A stretch of 64,000 nt of DNA, from assembly GCA_029210175.1 (NCBI GenBank), contig JARGPL010000021.1, positions 1-64,000 of the forward strand, read 5' to 3'. Source of the DNA: Minwuia sp. (lineage in GTDB: Bacteria > Pseudomonadota > Alphaproteobacteria > Minwuiales > Minwuiaceae). Of this stretch, positions 1-8,849 are shown in pieces; the stretch's first letter is position 1, and each line of letters starts with the position of its first letter. A model generated the notes under the pieces. It was not told the DNA's origin. It saw nothing but the letters and a program-made list of their open reading frames with translations, and did not search any database. The position numbers were made by a program, and so were the translations under genes.

Positions 1-225
1 TATCCACGGCTTGGCGACGTCACCGGCAGATGCCCGCCCGAGGACATCGGCGGCCTTCCCGGATACGAGCACTTCCTCAGCGCAATCGGCGATCCAGAGC
101 ACCCCGAACACGAAGAACTGACGGAATGGGCAGGCGGGGCAATCGATCCGCGCGTCCCCGACGCAGATGAACTTCGCCTCGACGTCCTCAAGCCCGCAAG
201 GAAATGGAAAGCGCGGAAGAAGTGA
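1..225 (+). CDS. pRiA4b ORF-3-like protein, C-terminal part
   Basis: The frame is open from base 1 to a TGA ending at 225, so only the last 74 residues are in the window. They include the run CPPEDIGGLPGYEHFL and then HPEHEELTEWAGG, which I recognise as the C-terminal signature of the plasmid pRiA4b ORF-3-like family (also found as passenger genes of IS elements). The tail is basic (KPARKWKARKK). The molecular function of the family is not established. It lies 22 bases from a broken IS3 fragment, which fits an accessory or mobile region extending to the left. The family call is from memory of the motif. Confidence 0.7.
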   Translation, partial: YPRLGDVTGRCPPEDIGGLPGYEHFLSAIGDPEHPEHEELTEWAGGAIDPRVPDADELRLDVLKPARKWKARKK

Positions 226-247
226 GCGGCGTCGCCGGACGGTTACG

Positions 248-355
248 ATCGAACTGCGTCGCCAGCTCGCTCATCGTTCTGTCGCCCTTCAAAGCCGCCA
301 ACGCGACCTTCGCCTTGAAAGCGGGGCTGTGGTTCCGCCTGGGTCGTCTTGTCAT
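248..355 (-). pseudogene. IS3-family transposase OrfA, 5' fragment
   Basis: Starting at the ATG at 355 (preceded by a GGAG site seven bases away), the translation begins MTRRPRRNHSPAFKAKVAL and continues AALKGDRTMSELATQFD. This is the N-terminal helix-turn-helix of IS3-family OrfA proteins (IS407-like subgroup). Homology stops after about residue 36, where family members continue with a HPNQIxxWK-type stretch. The frame runs on with unrelated residues to a stop at 188. A normal OrfA is about 90-100 residues, so this is a truncated, non-functional copy. Confidence 0.75.
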
Positions 356-422
356 CTTCACTCCTTCGTCATAGCAAAGCTGCCGGACTAAGAGCAGAAA
401 ATCCACCTAACTCACCTGTTCA
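248..422 (-). mobile_element. IS3-family element remnant
   Basis: Read on the minus strand, the segment holds a possible element end (TGAACAGGTGAG, 422 to 411), a short leader, a strong ribosome site (GAAGGAGTGAAG) and the first 36 codons of an OrfA-type transposase. It then breaks at about 248. No OrfB, no second terminal repeat and no rest of OrfA follow, so the element was cut down to its left end. The assignment of the terminal repeat is tentative because its partner is missing. Confidence 0.5.
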
Positions 423-655
423 GATTTGTCGGGCCACCTCTCCACGTGCCCCCCGAAACGCCATCCGATTCCATCCCGTTTGTGCCGCCAGCAGGGCAAG
501 ACCGGTGATTGCGGCGCGTGCTGGCTTGTCAAACCCGGCGTCGAGCCTGATATTGAGGGTGCCGGCCGGTGCGCCGGTATTCCATCGTCGGCTGGCTGCG
601 GCCCCTGTCGGCTCTGCCCCCGTCCGTTGGCTGAAACTGTCGTGAGAGACCGCAG
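423..655. other. Intergenic stretch with no recognisable gene
   Basis: Short open frames on both strands here show no family signature and no convincing ribosome site. The stretch is GC-rich and probably carries the promoter of psd-pssA near its right end, but I cannot point to a clear -35/-10 pair. The long minus-strand frame crossing it is the antisense shadow of psd. Confidence 0.5.
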
Positions 656-1348
656 ATGAACATGCTCAAGATCGTTGCGGTCCCGATGCACCGGGAAGGC
701 CGGAAGTTCGTGGCAATCTTTGCTGCGGTGTCGGTTGGCCTGGCATTGGTGTGGGAGCCATTGTTCTGGCTCGGCTGCGGACTGACCGTCTGGTGTTACT
801 ACTTCTTTCGTGATCCCGTGCGTGTCGTTCCGCAACAGGAAGGGCTTGTCGTGTCGCCCGCTGATGGCGTGGTTTCCCTGATCCAGGACGTCGTTCCGCC
901 GGCAGAGCTTGGACTGGGTGAAGAGCCGCTGCAGCGGGTTTCCGTATTCATGAATGTCTTCAACTGCCATGTGAACCGCGCGCCTGTTGCAGGCAAGGTG
1001 ACCCACATCGCCTATCATCACGGCAAGTTCCTGAATGCGTCCCTGGACAAGGCAAGCGAAGACAACGAACGCAATGGCCTGACAATCGAATCGCCGGACG
1101 GGGCACGGATCGGCGTGGTGCAGATCGCGGGTCTGGTGGCCCGGCGGATTGTCTGCTTCGTCTCGGTGGGCGCCCCCTTGAATGTCGGGCAACGCTTTGG
1201 CCTGATCCGCTTTGGCAGCCGACTGGATGTCTATCTGCCGAAGGGCGTGTCACCTCAGGTCGCCGTCGGGCAGACAGCCGTAGCGGGTGAGACGATCCTG
1301 GCTGACCTGGTCGGCCCCCAGAGGCAACGCCCCGGGATCATGGAATGA
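656..1348 (+). CDS. psd: Phosphatidylserine decarboxylase proenzyme
   Basis: This membrane enzyme decarboxylates phosphatidylserine to phosphatidylethanolamine. The 230-residue protein has a hydrophobic segment near residues 18-45, the conserved FFRDPxR and VxSPADGxV motifs, an [13 protein letters not shown] block, and the C-terminal [12 protein letters not shown]. The Gly-Ser pair there (Ser188) is the self-cleavage site that yields the pyruvoyl group. The short length and RFGS instead of LGST match the compact alphaproteobacterial form. The start follows GAGAG. The stop overlaps the pssA start (ATGA), so the two enzymes of PE synthesis are made from one message. Confidence 0.95.
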   Translation: MNMLKIVAVPMHREGRKFVAIFAAVSVGLALVWEPLFWLGCGLTVWCYYFFRDPVRVVPQQEGLVVSPADGVVSLIQDVVPPAELGLGEEPLQRVSVFMNVFNCHVNRAPVAGKVTHIAYHHGKFLNASLDKASEDNERNGLTIESPDGARIGVVQIAGLVARRIVCFVSVGAPLNVGQRFGLIRFGSRLDVYLPKGVSPQVAVGQTAVAGETILADLVGPQRQRPGIME

Positions 1349-2094
1349 AGAAATCCCGCCGCATCAAACTGCGCCACATAGCGCCCAGCATCGTCACCGT
1401 ATTCGCGATCTGCGCCGGGCTGACGTCCGTCAGGATGAGCCTTGAGGGACATCTGGAGACAGGCCTCTACTTCATTCTGCTGGCCGTGTTCCTGGATGCC
1501 GCTGACGGCAAGCTGGCGCGGTTCCTGGACTCCGCCAGCCTGTTCGGTGCGGAGCTGGACACGCTGGCCGACTTCTTCAACTTCGGCATTGCCCCCGGCG
1601 TCCTGCTTTACAACACCCTCTATATCGGAACCGAGCATGCCAATGTCGGCTGGCTCGCGACGCTGGTGCTGGCGGTCTGCTGTGCGCTCAGGCTGGCGCG
1701 GTTCAACCTTTCGCTGAACGATCCCGAGGCATCGGCGCGACGGCCCGTATTCTTTGTCGGTGTTCCGGCGCCCGCGCTTGCCTGCCTCGCGCTGATGCCG
1801 ATCTTCGTTCATCTGCATGGCTGGGAGACGACGGACTTTCCGCTGCTGCTGGCGGCCTACACGATTGGTGTGGGCTTTCTGGCGGTCAGCACCGTGCCGA
1901 CGTTCTCGATCAAGCATGCATCGATCAAACGGTCGCAACTTCCCCTCGCCATCATCATGTCGATCGTCCTGGTGACCTGCCTGATGGTCTATCCCTGGCC
2001 GACGCTGATCGCCGCCAACCTGATCTATCTGGCATCGATGCCATTCTCGTATCTGTCGCAACAGAAGCAGTCGAAGACCCTGGCTGACATCTGA
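1345..2094 (+). CDS. pssA: CDP-diacylglycerol-serine O-phosphatidyltransferase
   Basis: This integral-membrane enzyme makes phosphatidylserine from CDP-diacylglycerol and serine, the substrate of the preceding Psd. The complete CDP-alcohol phosphatidyltransferase motif DG-x2-AR-x8-G-x3-D-x3-D is visible in DGKLAR...[10 protein letters not shown], starting near residue 53. Around it are several hydrophobic membrane segments. The length of 249 residues is normal for the type II (PssA, Bacillus-like) enzyme. It overlaps psd by four bases. Confidence 0.95.
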   Translation: MKKSRRIKLRHIAPSIVTVFAICAGLTSVRMSLEGHLETGLYFILLAVFLDAADGKLARFLDSASLFGAELDTLADFFNFGIAPGVLLYNTLYIGTEHANVGWLATLVLAVCCALRLARFNLSLNDPEASARRPVFFVGVPAPALACLALMPIFVHLHGWETTDFPLLLAAYTIGVGFLAVSTVPTFSIKHASIKRSQLPLAIIMSIVLVTCLMVYPWPTLIAANLIYLASMPFSYLSQQKQSKTLADI

Positions 2095-2193
2095 TTGCCT
2101 TGTTGGCATGCGGACTTGTGCTGCCCCCATCTTGACGTTGGCGCACCTGCGGCCTTTCATGATCAGGCTTGGGCGTTCGGGGAGGACAGGGCG

Positions 2194-3099
2194 ATGACAT
2201 CGGAAGACTGGCAGATCAGACGGCTGAGCACGGCACTCGGGGCGGAAGTCACGGGTGTGGTGCTGGCGGACACGGGTGATGCACAGAAGGCAGAGATCCG
2301 CCGTCTGCTGCATGCCAACAAGGTGCTGTTCTTCCCCGGCCAGCACATGAACGCGCCGGACCACATCGCATTCGGGCGCTTCTTCGGCCCGCTGGAGGGG
2401 CATCCCAACCTGAAGGACAGCAACGCGGTGGAACATCCGGAGCTGTTCCGGCTGGTGGCCAGCACCGGCGGCATCGCCGACGAATGGCACACCGACCTGA
2501 CGTTTCAGGAACAGCCCGCGCTGATGTCGATCCTGAACATGAAGCAATGCCCCGAGGTCGGTGGTGACACCATGTGGTGCGACCTGTTTGCGGCCTACGA
2601 GAAGCTGTCACCACCCCTGCAGGACCTATGTGACGGCCTCAGCGCCCTGCACGACGCCCATCCGCACAATCATCCGGAGAAGATGACCATTCATCCTCTG
2701 GTCCGGCAGGACCCGGAAAGCGGGCGCAAGGCGCTGTACGTGAACGAGCATTTCACCCGCCGCATTGTGGAAATGAGCCAGCAGGAAAGCGATCTGCTGC
2801 TGCCCTATCTGACGAGGTGGGTGCAGCAACCGGCATTCACCGTCCGCTATCACTGGACACCGGGCACCATCTGCATGTGGGACAACCGCTTCACCCAGCA
2901 CTATGTGGTGAACGACTTCGAGGGGGAGCGGGTGATCGAGCGGGTCACCGTGATGGGTGACCGGCCCCTGGGCAACGCGCCGCGCTGGGACCCCTGGCCG
3001 AACCACACGAAAAGCTCCGCCATGGTGCGCCACGACCGGCAACTGGTCGGCCACCTGCGCCAGCGGGCGCACAAAACATCGGATCAGGCGGCGGAATAG
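2194..3099 (+). CDS. TauD/TfdA-family Fe(II)/2-oxoglutarate dioxygenase
   Basis: The protein has 301 residues from the ATG at 2194, which has a good GGGGAGG site upstream; an earlier in-frame start at 2095 has none. The fold signature is clear: FFPGQHMNAPDHIAFGRFFG near the N-terminus, the metal pair in EWHTDLTF, a distal TQHYVVND His and ERVIERVTVMGD with the 2-oxoglutarate-binding Arg. Members hydroxylate small substrates (taurine, 2,4-D, alkyl sulfates) and release sulfite or similar groups. The substrate here cannot be told from sequence. It stands alone after pssA and converges on tldD across a repeat. Confidence 0.88.
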   Translation: MTSEDWQIRRLSTALGAEVTGVVLADTGDAQKAEIRRLLHANKVLFFPGQHMNAPDHIAFGRFFGPLEGHPNLKDSNAVEHPELFRLVASTGGIADEWHTDLTFQEQPALMSILNMKQCPEVGGDTMWCDLFAAYEKLSPPLQDLCDGLSALHDAHPHNHPEKMTIHPLVRQDPESGRKALYVNEHFTRRIVEMSQQESDLLLPYLTRWVQQPAFTVRYHWTPGTICMWDNRFTQHYVVNDFEGERVIERVTVMGDRPLGNAPRWDPWPNHTKSSAMVRHDRQLVGHLRQRAHKTSDQAAE

Positions 3100-3176
3100 A
3101 CGCTTCCGCACAGGCAAACCGCAGCATTCCAGGGTCCTGCCGGACCACTGGTTCGCGCGTCTGTCTGGCCCAAATT

Positions 3177-3266
3177 GTCATACCGGCCTTGAGCCGGTAT
3201 CCACGCCTTGCAGTGCGGGTCACCTTGCGAACGCATGGACCCCGGGTCTCTCGCCCGGGGTGACAG
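3177..3266. repeat. REP-like intergenic palindrome pair
   Basis: Two stem-loops sit between the convergent dioxygenase and tldD genes. The first is TACCGGC-CTTGA-GCCGGTA (3181-3199). The second is ACCCCGGG-TCTCTCG-CCCGGGGT (3239-3261). They are flanked by GTCA at the left and TGACA at the right. This layout resembles the dispersed palindromic elements common in alphaproteobacterial intergenic DNA. It may also terminate transcription from both sides, although no clear T-run follows. I see one copy only in this window. Confidence 0.55.
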
Positions 3267-3330
3267 ATGTTGGCCAGGCTGCACCGTCGGCGAAGCGGTC
3301 CACCAGAGCCGGGCGGAGAGCAGACTGCCC

Positions 3331-4761
3331 TCAGCCCGTGCCACCGACGGTCAGACCATCGATGCGCAGCGTCGGCTGCCCCACGCCCACCGGCACGCCC
3401 TGTCCGGCCTTGCCGCAGGTTCCGATACCGGGGTCCAGTGCCATGTCATTGCCGATCATCGCGACCTTCTTCAGCACTTCCTCACCCGAACCGATCAGCG
3501 TCGCGCCCTTCACCGGGGCGCCAAGCTTCCCGTTCTCGATCCGATAGGCCTCCGTACAGGTGAACACGAACTTGCCGGACGTGATGTCCACCTGCCCACC
3601 GCCGAAGCTGGTGGCATAGATGCCGTTCTGCACACTTTCGAGAATCTCCGCAGGATCCCGGTCACCGTTTTCCATCACCGTGTTGGTCATGCGTGGCATC
3701 GGCATGTGGGCAAAGCTTTCGCGGCGGCCATTGCCGGTGGCGGCAACACCCATCAGGCGCGCGTTCAGCCGGTCCTGCATGTAGCCGCGCAGGATACCAT
3801 CCTCGATCAGCACCGTGCGGCTGGTCGGCGTGCCTTCGTCGTCCACGGTCAACGATCCGCGCCGGTCAGGGATGGTGCCGTCGTCCACCACGGTCACGCC
3901 GGGGGCGGCCACCCGCTGTCCCATCAGACCGGAGAAGACCGAGCTCTTCTTGCGGTTGAAATCACCTTCCAGCCCGTGGCCAATCGCTTCATGCAACAGG
4001 ATGCCGGGCCAGCCCGGGCCAAGCACGACCGTCTGTTCACCGGCCGGTGCGGCGATGCTGTCCAGATTGACCAGCGCCTGCCGCAGGGCCTCATCCACTT
4101 CCCCCTGCCAGCGGGCGGGGTCGATGTAGGCCGCATAGCCGGTGCGCCCGCCGGTCCCGGCACTGCCGGTTTCCTGCCGGTCGCCGTCGCCGACCATGAC
4201 GGAGACATTCAGCCGCACGAGGGGGCGAATGTCCGCCACCTCCGCGCCGTCGGGGCGAATGATCTGCACGGCCTTCCAGGACCCGGCCAGCGAACAGGTC
4301 ACCTGCCGCACCCGCGGGTCCAGATCGCGGGCATAGGCATCGATGTCCTGCAGCAGCTTCACCTTGGTCTCGAAGTCGAATTCGTTCAGCGGATTGTCAT
4401 CGACATAGAGGCTGCGGTTGGTCCGCGCCGGGCCATCGGCCAGCGTGCCCTGATGGCCGCGCCGCACCGCGCGCACCGTGTCACCGGCGCGGCTGATGGC
4501 GTCATGCGACAGTTCCGATGAATGGGCATAGCCTTGCGCCTCATCCGCCACCGCGCGCAGGCCGAAGCCCTGGGCGGTGTCGAAGCTTGCGTTGCGCAAC
4601 CGTCCGTCGTCGAACGCCAGCATCTCCGACTGGCTGTACTCCAGATACAGTTCCCCGTCGTCGCAGCCATTCAGCGCCTCCCCCACCTGCCGTTTGGCAC
4701 GATCGGGGTCGAGGCCCGCACGGGTGAAGAACAGCTCTGATGTGGTCGCGAGATCGGACAT
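3331..4761 (-). CDS. tldD: Metalloprotease TldD
   Basis: TldD works with TldE/PmbA as a zinc peptidase that trims unfolded or modified peptides (microcin B17 maturation, CcdA degradation). The 476-residue protein carries the metal motif in LLHEAIGHGLEGD (HExxxH, near residue 260), the preceding glycine-rich stretch GPGWPG, and the C-terminal GxGTCGKAGQ region typical of the family. The start at 4761 has GGAG eight bases upstream. Its partner pmbA/tldE is not in the window. The gene stands between convergent and co-directional housekeeping genes. Confidence 0.95.
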   Translation of the reverse strand: MSDLATTSELFFTRAGLDPDRAKRQVGEALNGCDDGELYLEYSQSEMLAFDDGRLRNASFDTAQGFGLRAVADEAQGYAHSSELSHDAISRAGDTVRAVRRGHQGTLADGPARTNRSLYVDDNPLNEFDFETKVKLLQDIDAYARDLDPRVRQVTCSLAGSWKAVQIIRPDGAEVADIRPLVRLNVSVMVGDGDRQETGSAGTGGRTGYAAYIDPARWQGEVDEALRQALVNLDSIAAPAGEQTVVLGPGWPGILLHEAIGHGLEGDFNRKKSSVFSGLMGQRVAAPGVTVVDDGTIPDRRGSLTVDDEGTPTSRTVLIEDGILRGYMQDRLNARLMGVAATGNGRRESFAHMPMPRMTNTVMENGDRDPAEILESVQNGIYATSFGGGQVDITSGKFVFTCTEAYRIENGKLGAPVKGATLIGSGEEVLKKVAMIGNDMALDPGIGTCGKAGQGVPVGVGQPTLRIDGLTVGGTG

Positions 4762-4844
4762 GGGATGCTCCGCCGAAAAAAGGTTCCCCAGAACATAAGC
4801 CGCCCGCCGCGAATGTCATCAGGGGGATCGAAGATCGCGGGCGC

Positions 4845-5309
4845 TCAAACCCGCTTCTTCTGGAAGAAGCGGCGGAGGAGGTCGGCAGCGCGTTCGGCGT
4901 CGATGCCAGGGTAGACTTCCGGGGCGTGGTGGCAGGTGGGTTGCTGGAAGAAGCGGACGCCGTTTTCCACCGCGCCGCCCTTGGTGTCGCTGGCGCCGTA
5001 ATAGAGGCGGCGGATGCGGGCGTGGCTGATCGCCCCGGCGCACATGGCACAGGGTTCCAGGGTCACGTACATGTCGCAGTTGGTCAGCCGTGGCGTGCCC
5101 ATGGCCATCCCCGCCTGGCGCAGCGCCAGCAGTTCGGCGTGGCCGGTGGGATCGTTGCGCGACAGGGTCATGTTGCCGCTGCGCGCGATGATGCGGCCCG
5201 TGGGGACATGCACGATGACGGCGCCCACAGGCACCTCGTCACGGTTCAGCGCGCCCCCTGCGGCATCCAGCGCGTGGGACATGTGGCTTGGTCTCTCGAA
5301 ATCCATCAT
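4845..5309 (-). CDS. tadA: tRNA-specific adenosine deaminase
   Basis: TadA deaminates A34 to inosine in tRNA-Arg(ACG). The 154-residue protein shows the zinc site of the cytidine-deaminase fold: GHAELLAL (HAE) and PCAMCAGAI (PCxxC). It also has GEVPVGAV-like VPVGAVIV near the N-terminus and RIRRLYYGASDTKGGAVE after the second motif. The first of two adjacent ATGs (5309) was chosen because the residues after it align with the family's N-terminal helix. It lies upstream of tldD on the same strand and diverges from dapE. Confidence 0.93.
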   Translation of the reverse strand: MMDFERPSHMSHALDAAGGALNRDEVPVGAVIVHVPTGRIIARSGNMTLSRNDPTGHAELLALRQAGMAMGTPRLTNCDMYVTLEPCAMCAGAISHARIRRLYYGASDTKGGAVENGVRFFQQPTCHHAPEVYPGIDAERAADLLRRFFQKKRV

Positions 5310-5459
5310 CTGATCGTGCGCCCCAAACCGCTAACCAATCCTTGATAGCAAAGACCGGGCATATCCGGCCAGCGTGATAGCTTGCCCCTGAACCGCGACG
5401 GTGCCAAGACTGGGCAACCACGCTTGGCCATGGTTTCAGATGTTTCCAGAGAGTTCGAC

Positions 5460-6611
5460 ATGACACAGATTTCCGCTGCACCGCAGGCCCTCGACCTCGC
5501 CCGCGATCTGATCCGCTGTTCGTCCGTCACGCCTGTCGACGCTGGCGTGCTGGACGTGTTGCAGACCGAACTTGAGGCGCTGGGCTTCACCTGCCATCGC
5601 ATCACCTTCTCGGACGTGGATACGCCGGACGTGGAAAACCTCTATGCCCGCATCGGCACGGGAAAACCCACGTTCTGCTTTGCCGGGCATGTGGATGTGG
5701 TGCCGGTCGGCGACGACGCCGCATGGACGCAGGGCCCGTTCGCGGCGGAGATCGTCGACGGACAGCTTTACGGGCGGGGCGCGACGGACATGAAAAGCGC
5801 CATCGCCTGCATGGTCGAAGCCTCCGCCCGCGTGCTGGCCGATGGCATTGACGGGTCCATCGCGTTCCTGATCACGGGGGATGAGGAAGGCCCGGCCATC
5901 AACGGCACGGTCAAGGTGCTGGACTGGATGAAGCAGCAGGGTGAAACAATCGATGCCTGCCTGGTGGGGGAGCCGACGAACCCCAGCACGCTCGGCGAAA
6001 TGGCCAAGATCGGGCGGCGGGGATCATTCTCCGGCCATCTGCAGGTCACCGGCACGCAGGGGCATGTCGCCTACCCGCATCTGGCCGATAATCCGCTGCC
6101 GCGTCTGGTCGCGATGCTGGACCGGATCGCAGGGCTGAAGCTGGACGACGGCAACGAACACTTCCAGCCATCGAACCTGGAAATCACCACCGTGGACGTG
6201 CGCAATACCGCGTCCAACGTCATCCCCGCCAGGGGAGAAGCCCGGTTCAACGTCCGCTACAACACGCTGCAGAATGCTGCGGGGCTGGAACGGATGGTGC
6301 GGGAAGCCTGCGATACGGTTGGCGGGTCCTACAGCCTGACCGTGCGCAATTCGGGCGATCCTTTCCTGACCGCACCGGGACCGCTGACAGAGGTTCTGTC
6401 GAACGCCATTCAGGCCGAGCTGGGCGTGACGCCGGACCTTTCCACAACGGGCGGCACTTCGGACGCGCGCTTCATCAAGGACGCCTGCCCGGTGGTCGAA
6501 TTCGGACTGGTCAGCCAGACCATGCACAAGGTGGATGAGCGCGCCGGTGTCGACGACATCGCCCACCTGACGAACATCTACGAGCGGGTGTTGCGCGGCT
6601 TCTTCGGCTGA
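5460..6611 (+). CDS. dapE: Succinyl-diaminopimelate desuccinylase
   Basis: DapE hydrolyses N-succinyl-LL-diaminopimelate in the lysine and peptidoglycan precursor pathway. The 383-residue protein has all M20 dizinc features: [23 protein letters not shown], the catalytic [19 protein letters not shown], and the C-terminal MHKVDERAG with its metal His. The ATG at 5460 begins just before the family N-terminus ([16 protein letters not shown]); an upstream in-frame start at 5382 would add unrelated residues. It is divergent from tadA and convergent with the aminotransferase. Confidence 0.95.
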   Translation: MTQISAAPQALDLARDLIRCSSVTPVDAGVLDVLQTELEALGFTCHRITFSDVDTPDVENLYARIGTGKPTFCFAGHVDVVPVGDDAAWTQGPFAAEIVDGQLYGRGATDMKSAIACMVEASARVLADGIDGSIAFLITGDEEGPAINGTVKVLDWMKQQGETIDACLVGEPTNPSTLGEMAKIGRRGSFSGHLQVTGTQGHVAYPHLADNPLPRLVAMLDRIAGLKLDDGNEHFQPSNLEITTVDVRNTASNVIPARGEARFNVRYNTLQNAAGLERMVREACDTVGGSYSLTVRNSGDPFLTAPGPLTEVLSNAIQAELGVTPDLSTTGGTSDARFIKDACPVVEFGLVSQTMHKVDERAGVDDIAHLTNIYERVLRGFFG

Positions 6612-6667
6612 CGGCGGTTGCGCTTGGGCGTGGGCGCGATCGGGCGCGGTCTGGATCAAGCAGGCAT

Positions 6668-8047
6668 TCACCCCTGCCCCAGCACCTCGACGATGGCTTC
6701 CTTCAGCGCGCCAACTACCTGATCGCATTCGTCTTCGGTGATGCAGAACGGAGGCGAGATGCCGATGATGTCGCTTTCCGGCATGGCGCGGGAGATCACG
6801 CCGCGGCGCATCAGGGCCTGGTGCACCTTGACCCCGATGCCTTCCGAGGCATCGAAGAAGGTCGGGCCATGATAGCGGTCCTTCACCAGTTCGACGCCGA
6901 GCAACAGCCCTTCACCGCGAATGTCGCCGACGTTGTCGTGTTCACCCAGCGCGTCGATCAGGTTCTGCTTGAGGTAGGCACCCATCCGGGCGGCGTTCTC
7001 TACCAGCCCCAGGTCATCCAGCAGTTTCAGGTTGGCGATACCGGCGGCGGAGCCGATCGGATGCGCGGCATAGGTCCAGCCATGTCCGAAGGCCCCGAAC
7101 CTGTCGGTGCCGTCCGCCAGACCCTGCCACACCTGCTCCGACACGATGGACCCTGACAGGGGTGCGTAGGCCGACGTCAGTCCCTTGGCGATGGTGATGA
7201 TGTCGGGCTGCATGCCGAAATGGTCCGACCCGAACATCGTGCCCATCCGCCCGAAGCCAGTGACGACCTCATCGGCGATCAGCAGTACGTCATAGCGTTT
7301 CAGGACGGTATGAATCGCGTCCCAGTACCCTTCTGGCGGCGGCACCATGCCACCGGTGGCAAGCGCCGGTTCACCGATGAAGGCGGCGACCGTTTCAGGT
7401 CCCTCCGCCAGGATCATCTCCTCCAGCTTTGACGCACAGTGGCGGCTGAATTCCTGCTCCGTCATGCCGCGATCCTCGCGACGATAGTAATAGGGTGCCT
7501 CGGTATGTTTCACGACACCGAACGGCAGGTCGAACTGGCGGTGGAACAGGTGCAGGCCGGTCAGGGAACCGGTCATCAGCCCCGACCCGTGGTAGCCCCG
7601 CCAGCGGGAGATGATCTTCTTCTTCTCCGGCCGCCCGAGGGCGTTGTTGTAGTACCAGACCAGCTTGATGTTGGTTTCGTTCGCATCGGATCCGCCAAGC
7701 CCGAAGAACACCCGGCTCATGTTGGGCGGTGCCCGGTCGATCACCATCCGCGCCAGAGTGATCGACGCCTCCGTCCCATGCCCGGCATAGGCGTGGTAGT
7801 ACGCCAGTTCCCTGGCCTGGGCGGCGATCGCGTCCGCCACTTCCGGATGGCCGTAGCCGATGTTGACGCAATAGAGGCCCGCGAAGGCATCCAGCAGGCG
7901 ATTGCCGTCGCGGTCCGTGATGTGGACCCCCTTGGCCCCGGTGATGATGCGGTTCGGAATGTCACCCCGTGCGAACTGGGCCAGATGGGTTGAGGGATGG
8001 AAGAATGTCTCCCGATCCCAGGCGTCCAGATGGTCGTTCTTCAGCAT
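6668..8047 (-). CDS. Class III (omega-type) aminotransferase
   Basis: This PLP enzyme of fold type I has 459 residues. Visible motifs are the N-terminal HLAQFARGD, the glycine-rich GLGGSDANETNIKL, LIADEVVTGFGRMG (the Asp that binds the PLP nitrogen) and ITIAKGLTSAYAPLSG with the Schiff-base Lys. The pattern matches the omega-amino acid:pyruvate or putrescine/beta-alanine aminotransferases. It is the last gene of a three-gene minus-strand operon with an amidase and an SDR, which suggests use of an amide-derived amine or amino acid. The exact substrate is not visible. Confidence 0.9.
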   Translation of the reverse strand: MLKNDHLDAWDRETFFHPSTHLAQFARGDIPNRIITGAKGVHITDRDGNRLLDAFAGLYCVNIGYGHPEVADAIAAQARELAYYHAYAGHGTEASITLARMVIDRAPPNMSRVFFGLGGSDANETNIKLVWYYNNALGRPEKKKIISRWRGYHGSGLMTGSLTGLHLFHRQFDLPFGVVKHTEAPYYYRREDRGMTEQEFSRHCASKLEEMILAEGPETVAAFIGEPALATGGMVPPPEGYWDAIHTVLKRYDVLLIADEVVTGFGRMGTMFGSDHFGMQPDIITIAKGLTSAYAPLSGSIVSEQVWQGLADGTDRFGAFGHGWTYAAHPIGSAAGIANLKLLDDLGLVENAARMGAYLKQNLIDALGEHDNVGDIRGEGLLLGVELVKDRYHGPTFFDASEGIGVKVHQALMRRGVISRAMPESDIIGISPPFCITEDECDQVVGALKEAIVEVLGQG

Positions 8048-8090
8048 TTTGTCCCCAATGGGTCAGATGGAATTCATGTCGCAGGCGAGA

Positions 8091-8849
8091 TCAGTGCGAA
8101 CCGCCGTCGATGCGGATGATGGCTGCGGTGGTGTAGGCCGCATGATCCGATGCCAGATAGAGTGCGGCGCCGACAACCTCATCCGGTTCCCCGCCGCGTT
8201 CCAGCGCGATGGACGTCCGGGCGCGTTCATTGAAGGTATCCATGTCCCAGGCGGTGGAGATGTCGGTCAGGAACGGGCCGGGCATGATGCAGTTCACCCG
8301 CACCTTCGGGCCGAGCGCATCGGCGAAGGCTTCCGTCATCGCATTGACCCCCGCCTTGGCCGCCGAATAGGTGATGACATTGGCCCGCGGCCGGACAGCC
8401 GCGCCGCTGGACACGTTGATGATGCTGCCGCCACCGGCCTCGATCATACGCTCCCCGATCACGGCACTCAGCCGGAACGGCCCCTTCAGATTGACGTCGA
8501 GGACCTTGTCGTACAACGCCTCGGAGATATCGACGGGGCGGTCGTAGAGCGGCGACATGCCGGCGTTGTTGATCAGCACATCGACCTTCCCGTGCGCCGC
8601 GTAGACCGATTCCACCAGCGCATCGCACTGATCCCAGTAACCGACGTGGCACGCATGGGCCGTGCAAGTCGCCCCCATGGCGCGGATTTCCTCCGCCGTG
8701 GCGTCACAGGATTCCGCCTTGCGCCCGGCAATCGCCAGATCGGCTCCGGCGGCGGCGAAGCCGAGCGCCATGGACCGGCCAAGCCCCCGACTGCCACCGG
8801 TGATCAGCACGGTCTTGCCCGTCATGTCGATGATGTGATGCTGTTTCAT
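8091..8849 (-). CDS. SDR-family NAD(P)-dependent oxidoreductase
   Basis: This classical short-chain dehydrogenase has 252 residues. It has the cofactor motif TGGSRGLGRS near residue 15, NNAG (INNAGMSP), the catalytic Ser in NVSSGAAV and YSAAK as the YxxxK motif, followed by VNCIMPGPF. It binds NAD(P)H and oxidises or reduces an alcohol or ketone that cannot be named. The start overlaps the stop of the upstream amidase (four bases), and the aminotransferase starts 43 bases after its stop, so the three are probably co-transcribed. Confidence 0.9.
   Translation of the reverse strand: MKQHHIIDMTGKTVLITGGSRGLGRSMALGFAAAGADLAIAGRKAESCDATAEEIRAMGATCTAHACHVGYWDQCDALVESVYAAHGKVDVLINNAGMSPLYDRPVDISEALYDKVLDVNLKGPFRLSAVIGERMIEAGGGSIINVSSGAAVRPRANVITYSAAKAGVNAMTEAFADALGPKVRVNCIMPGPFLTDISTAWDMDTFNERARTSIALERGGEPDEVVGAALYLASDHAAYTTAAIIRIDGGSH

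Noticed and set aside
407-1192. Minus-strand open frame of 261 codons opposite psd
   Set aside because: Antisense to the well-supported psd gene, composition rich in His, Arg and Gln, no motif, no ribosome site.
1255-2547. Long minus-strand open frame (430 codons) opposite psd, pssA and the dioxygenase gene
   Set aside because: Its residues show no family pattern and it lies antisense to three clear genes; high GC creates such shadows. The same applies to 3208-4521 (plus) opposite tldD and 19260-20618 (plus) opposite the GGDEF gene.
3100-3330. Plus-strand open frame continuing through the repeat between the dioxygenase and tldD
   Set aside because: It consists mainly of the palindromic repeat read in frame and runs antisense into tldD.
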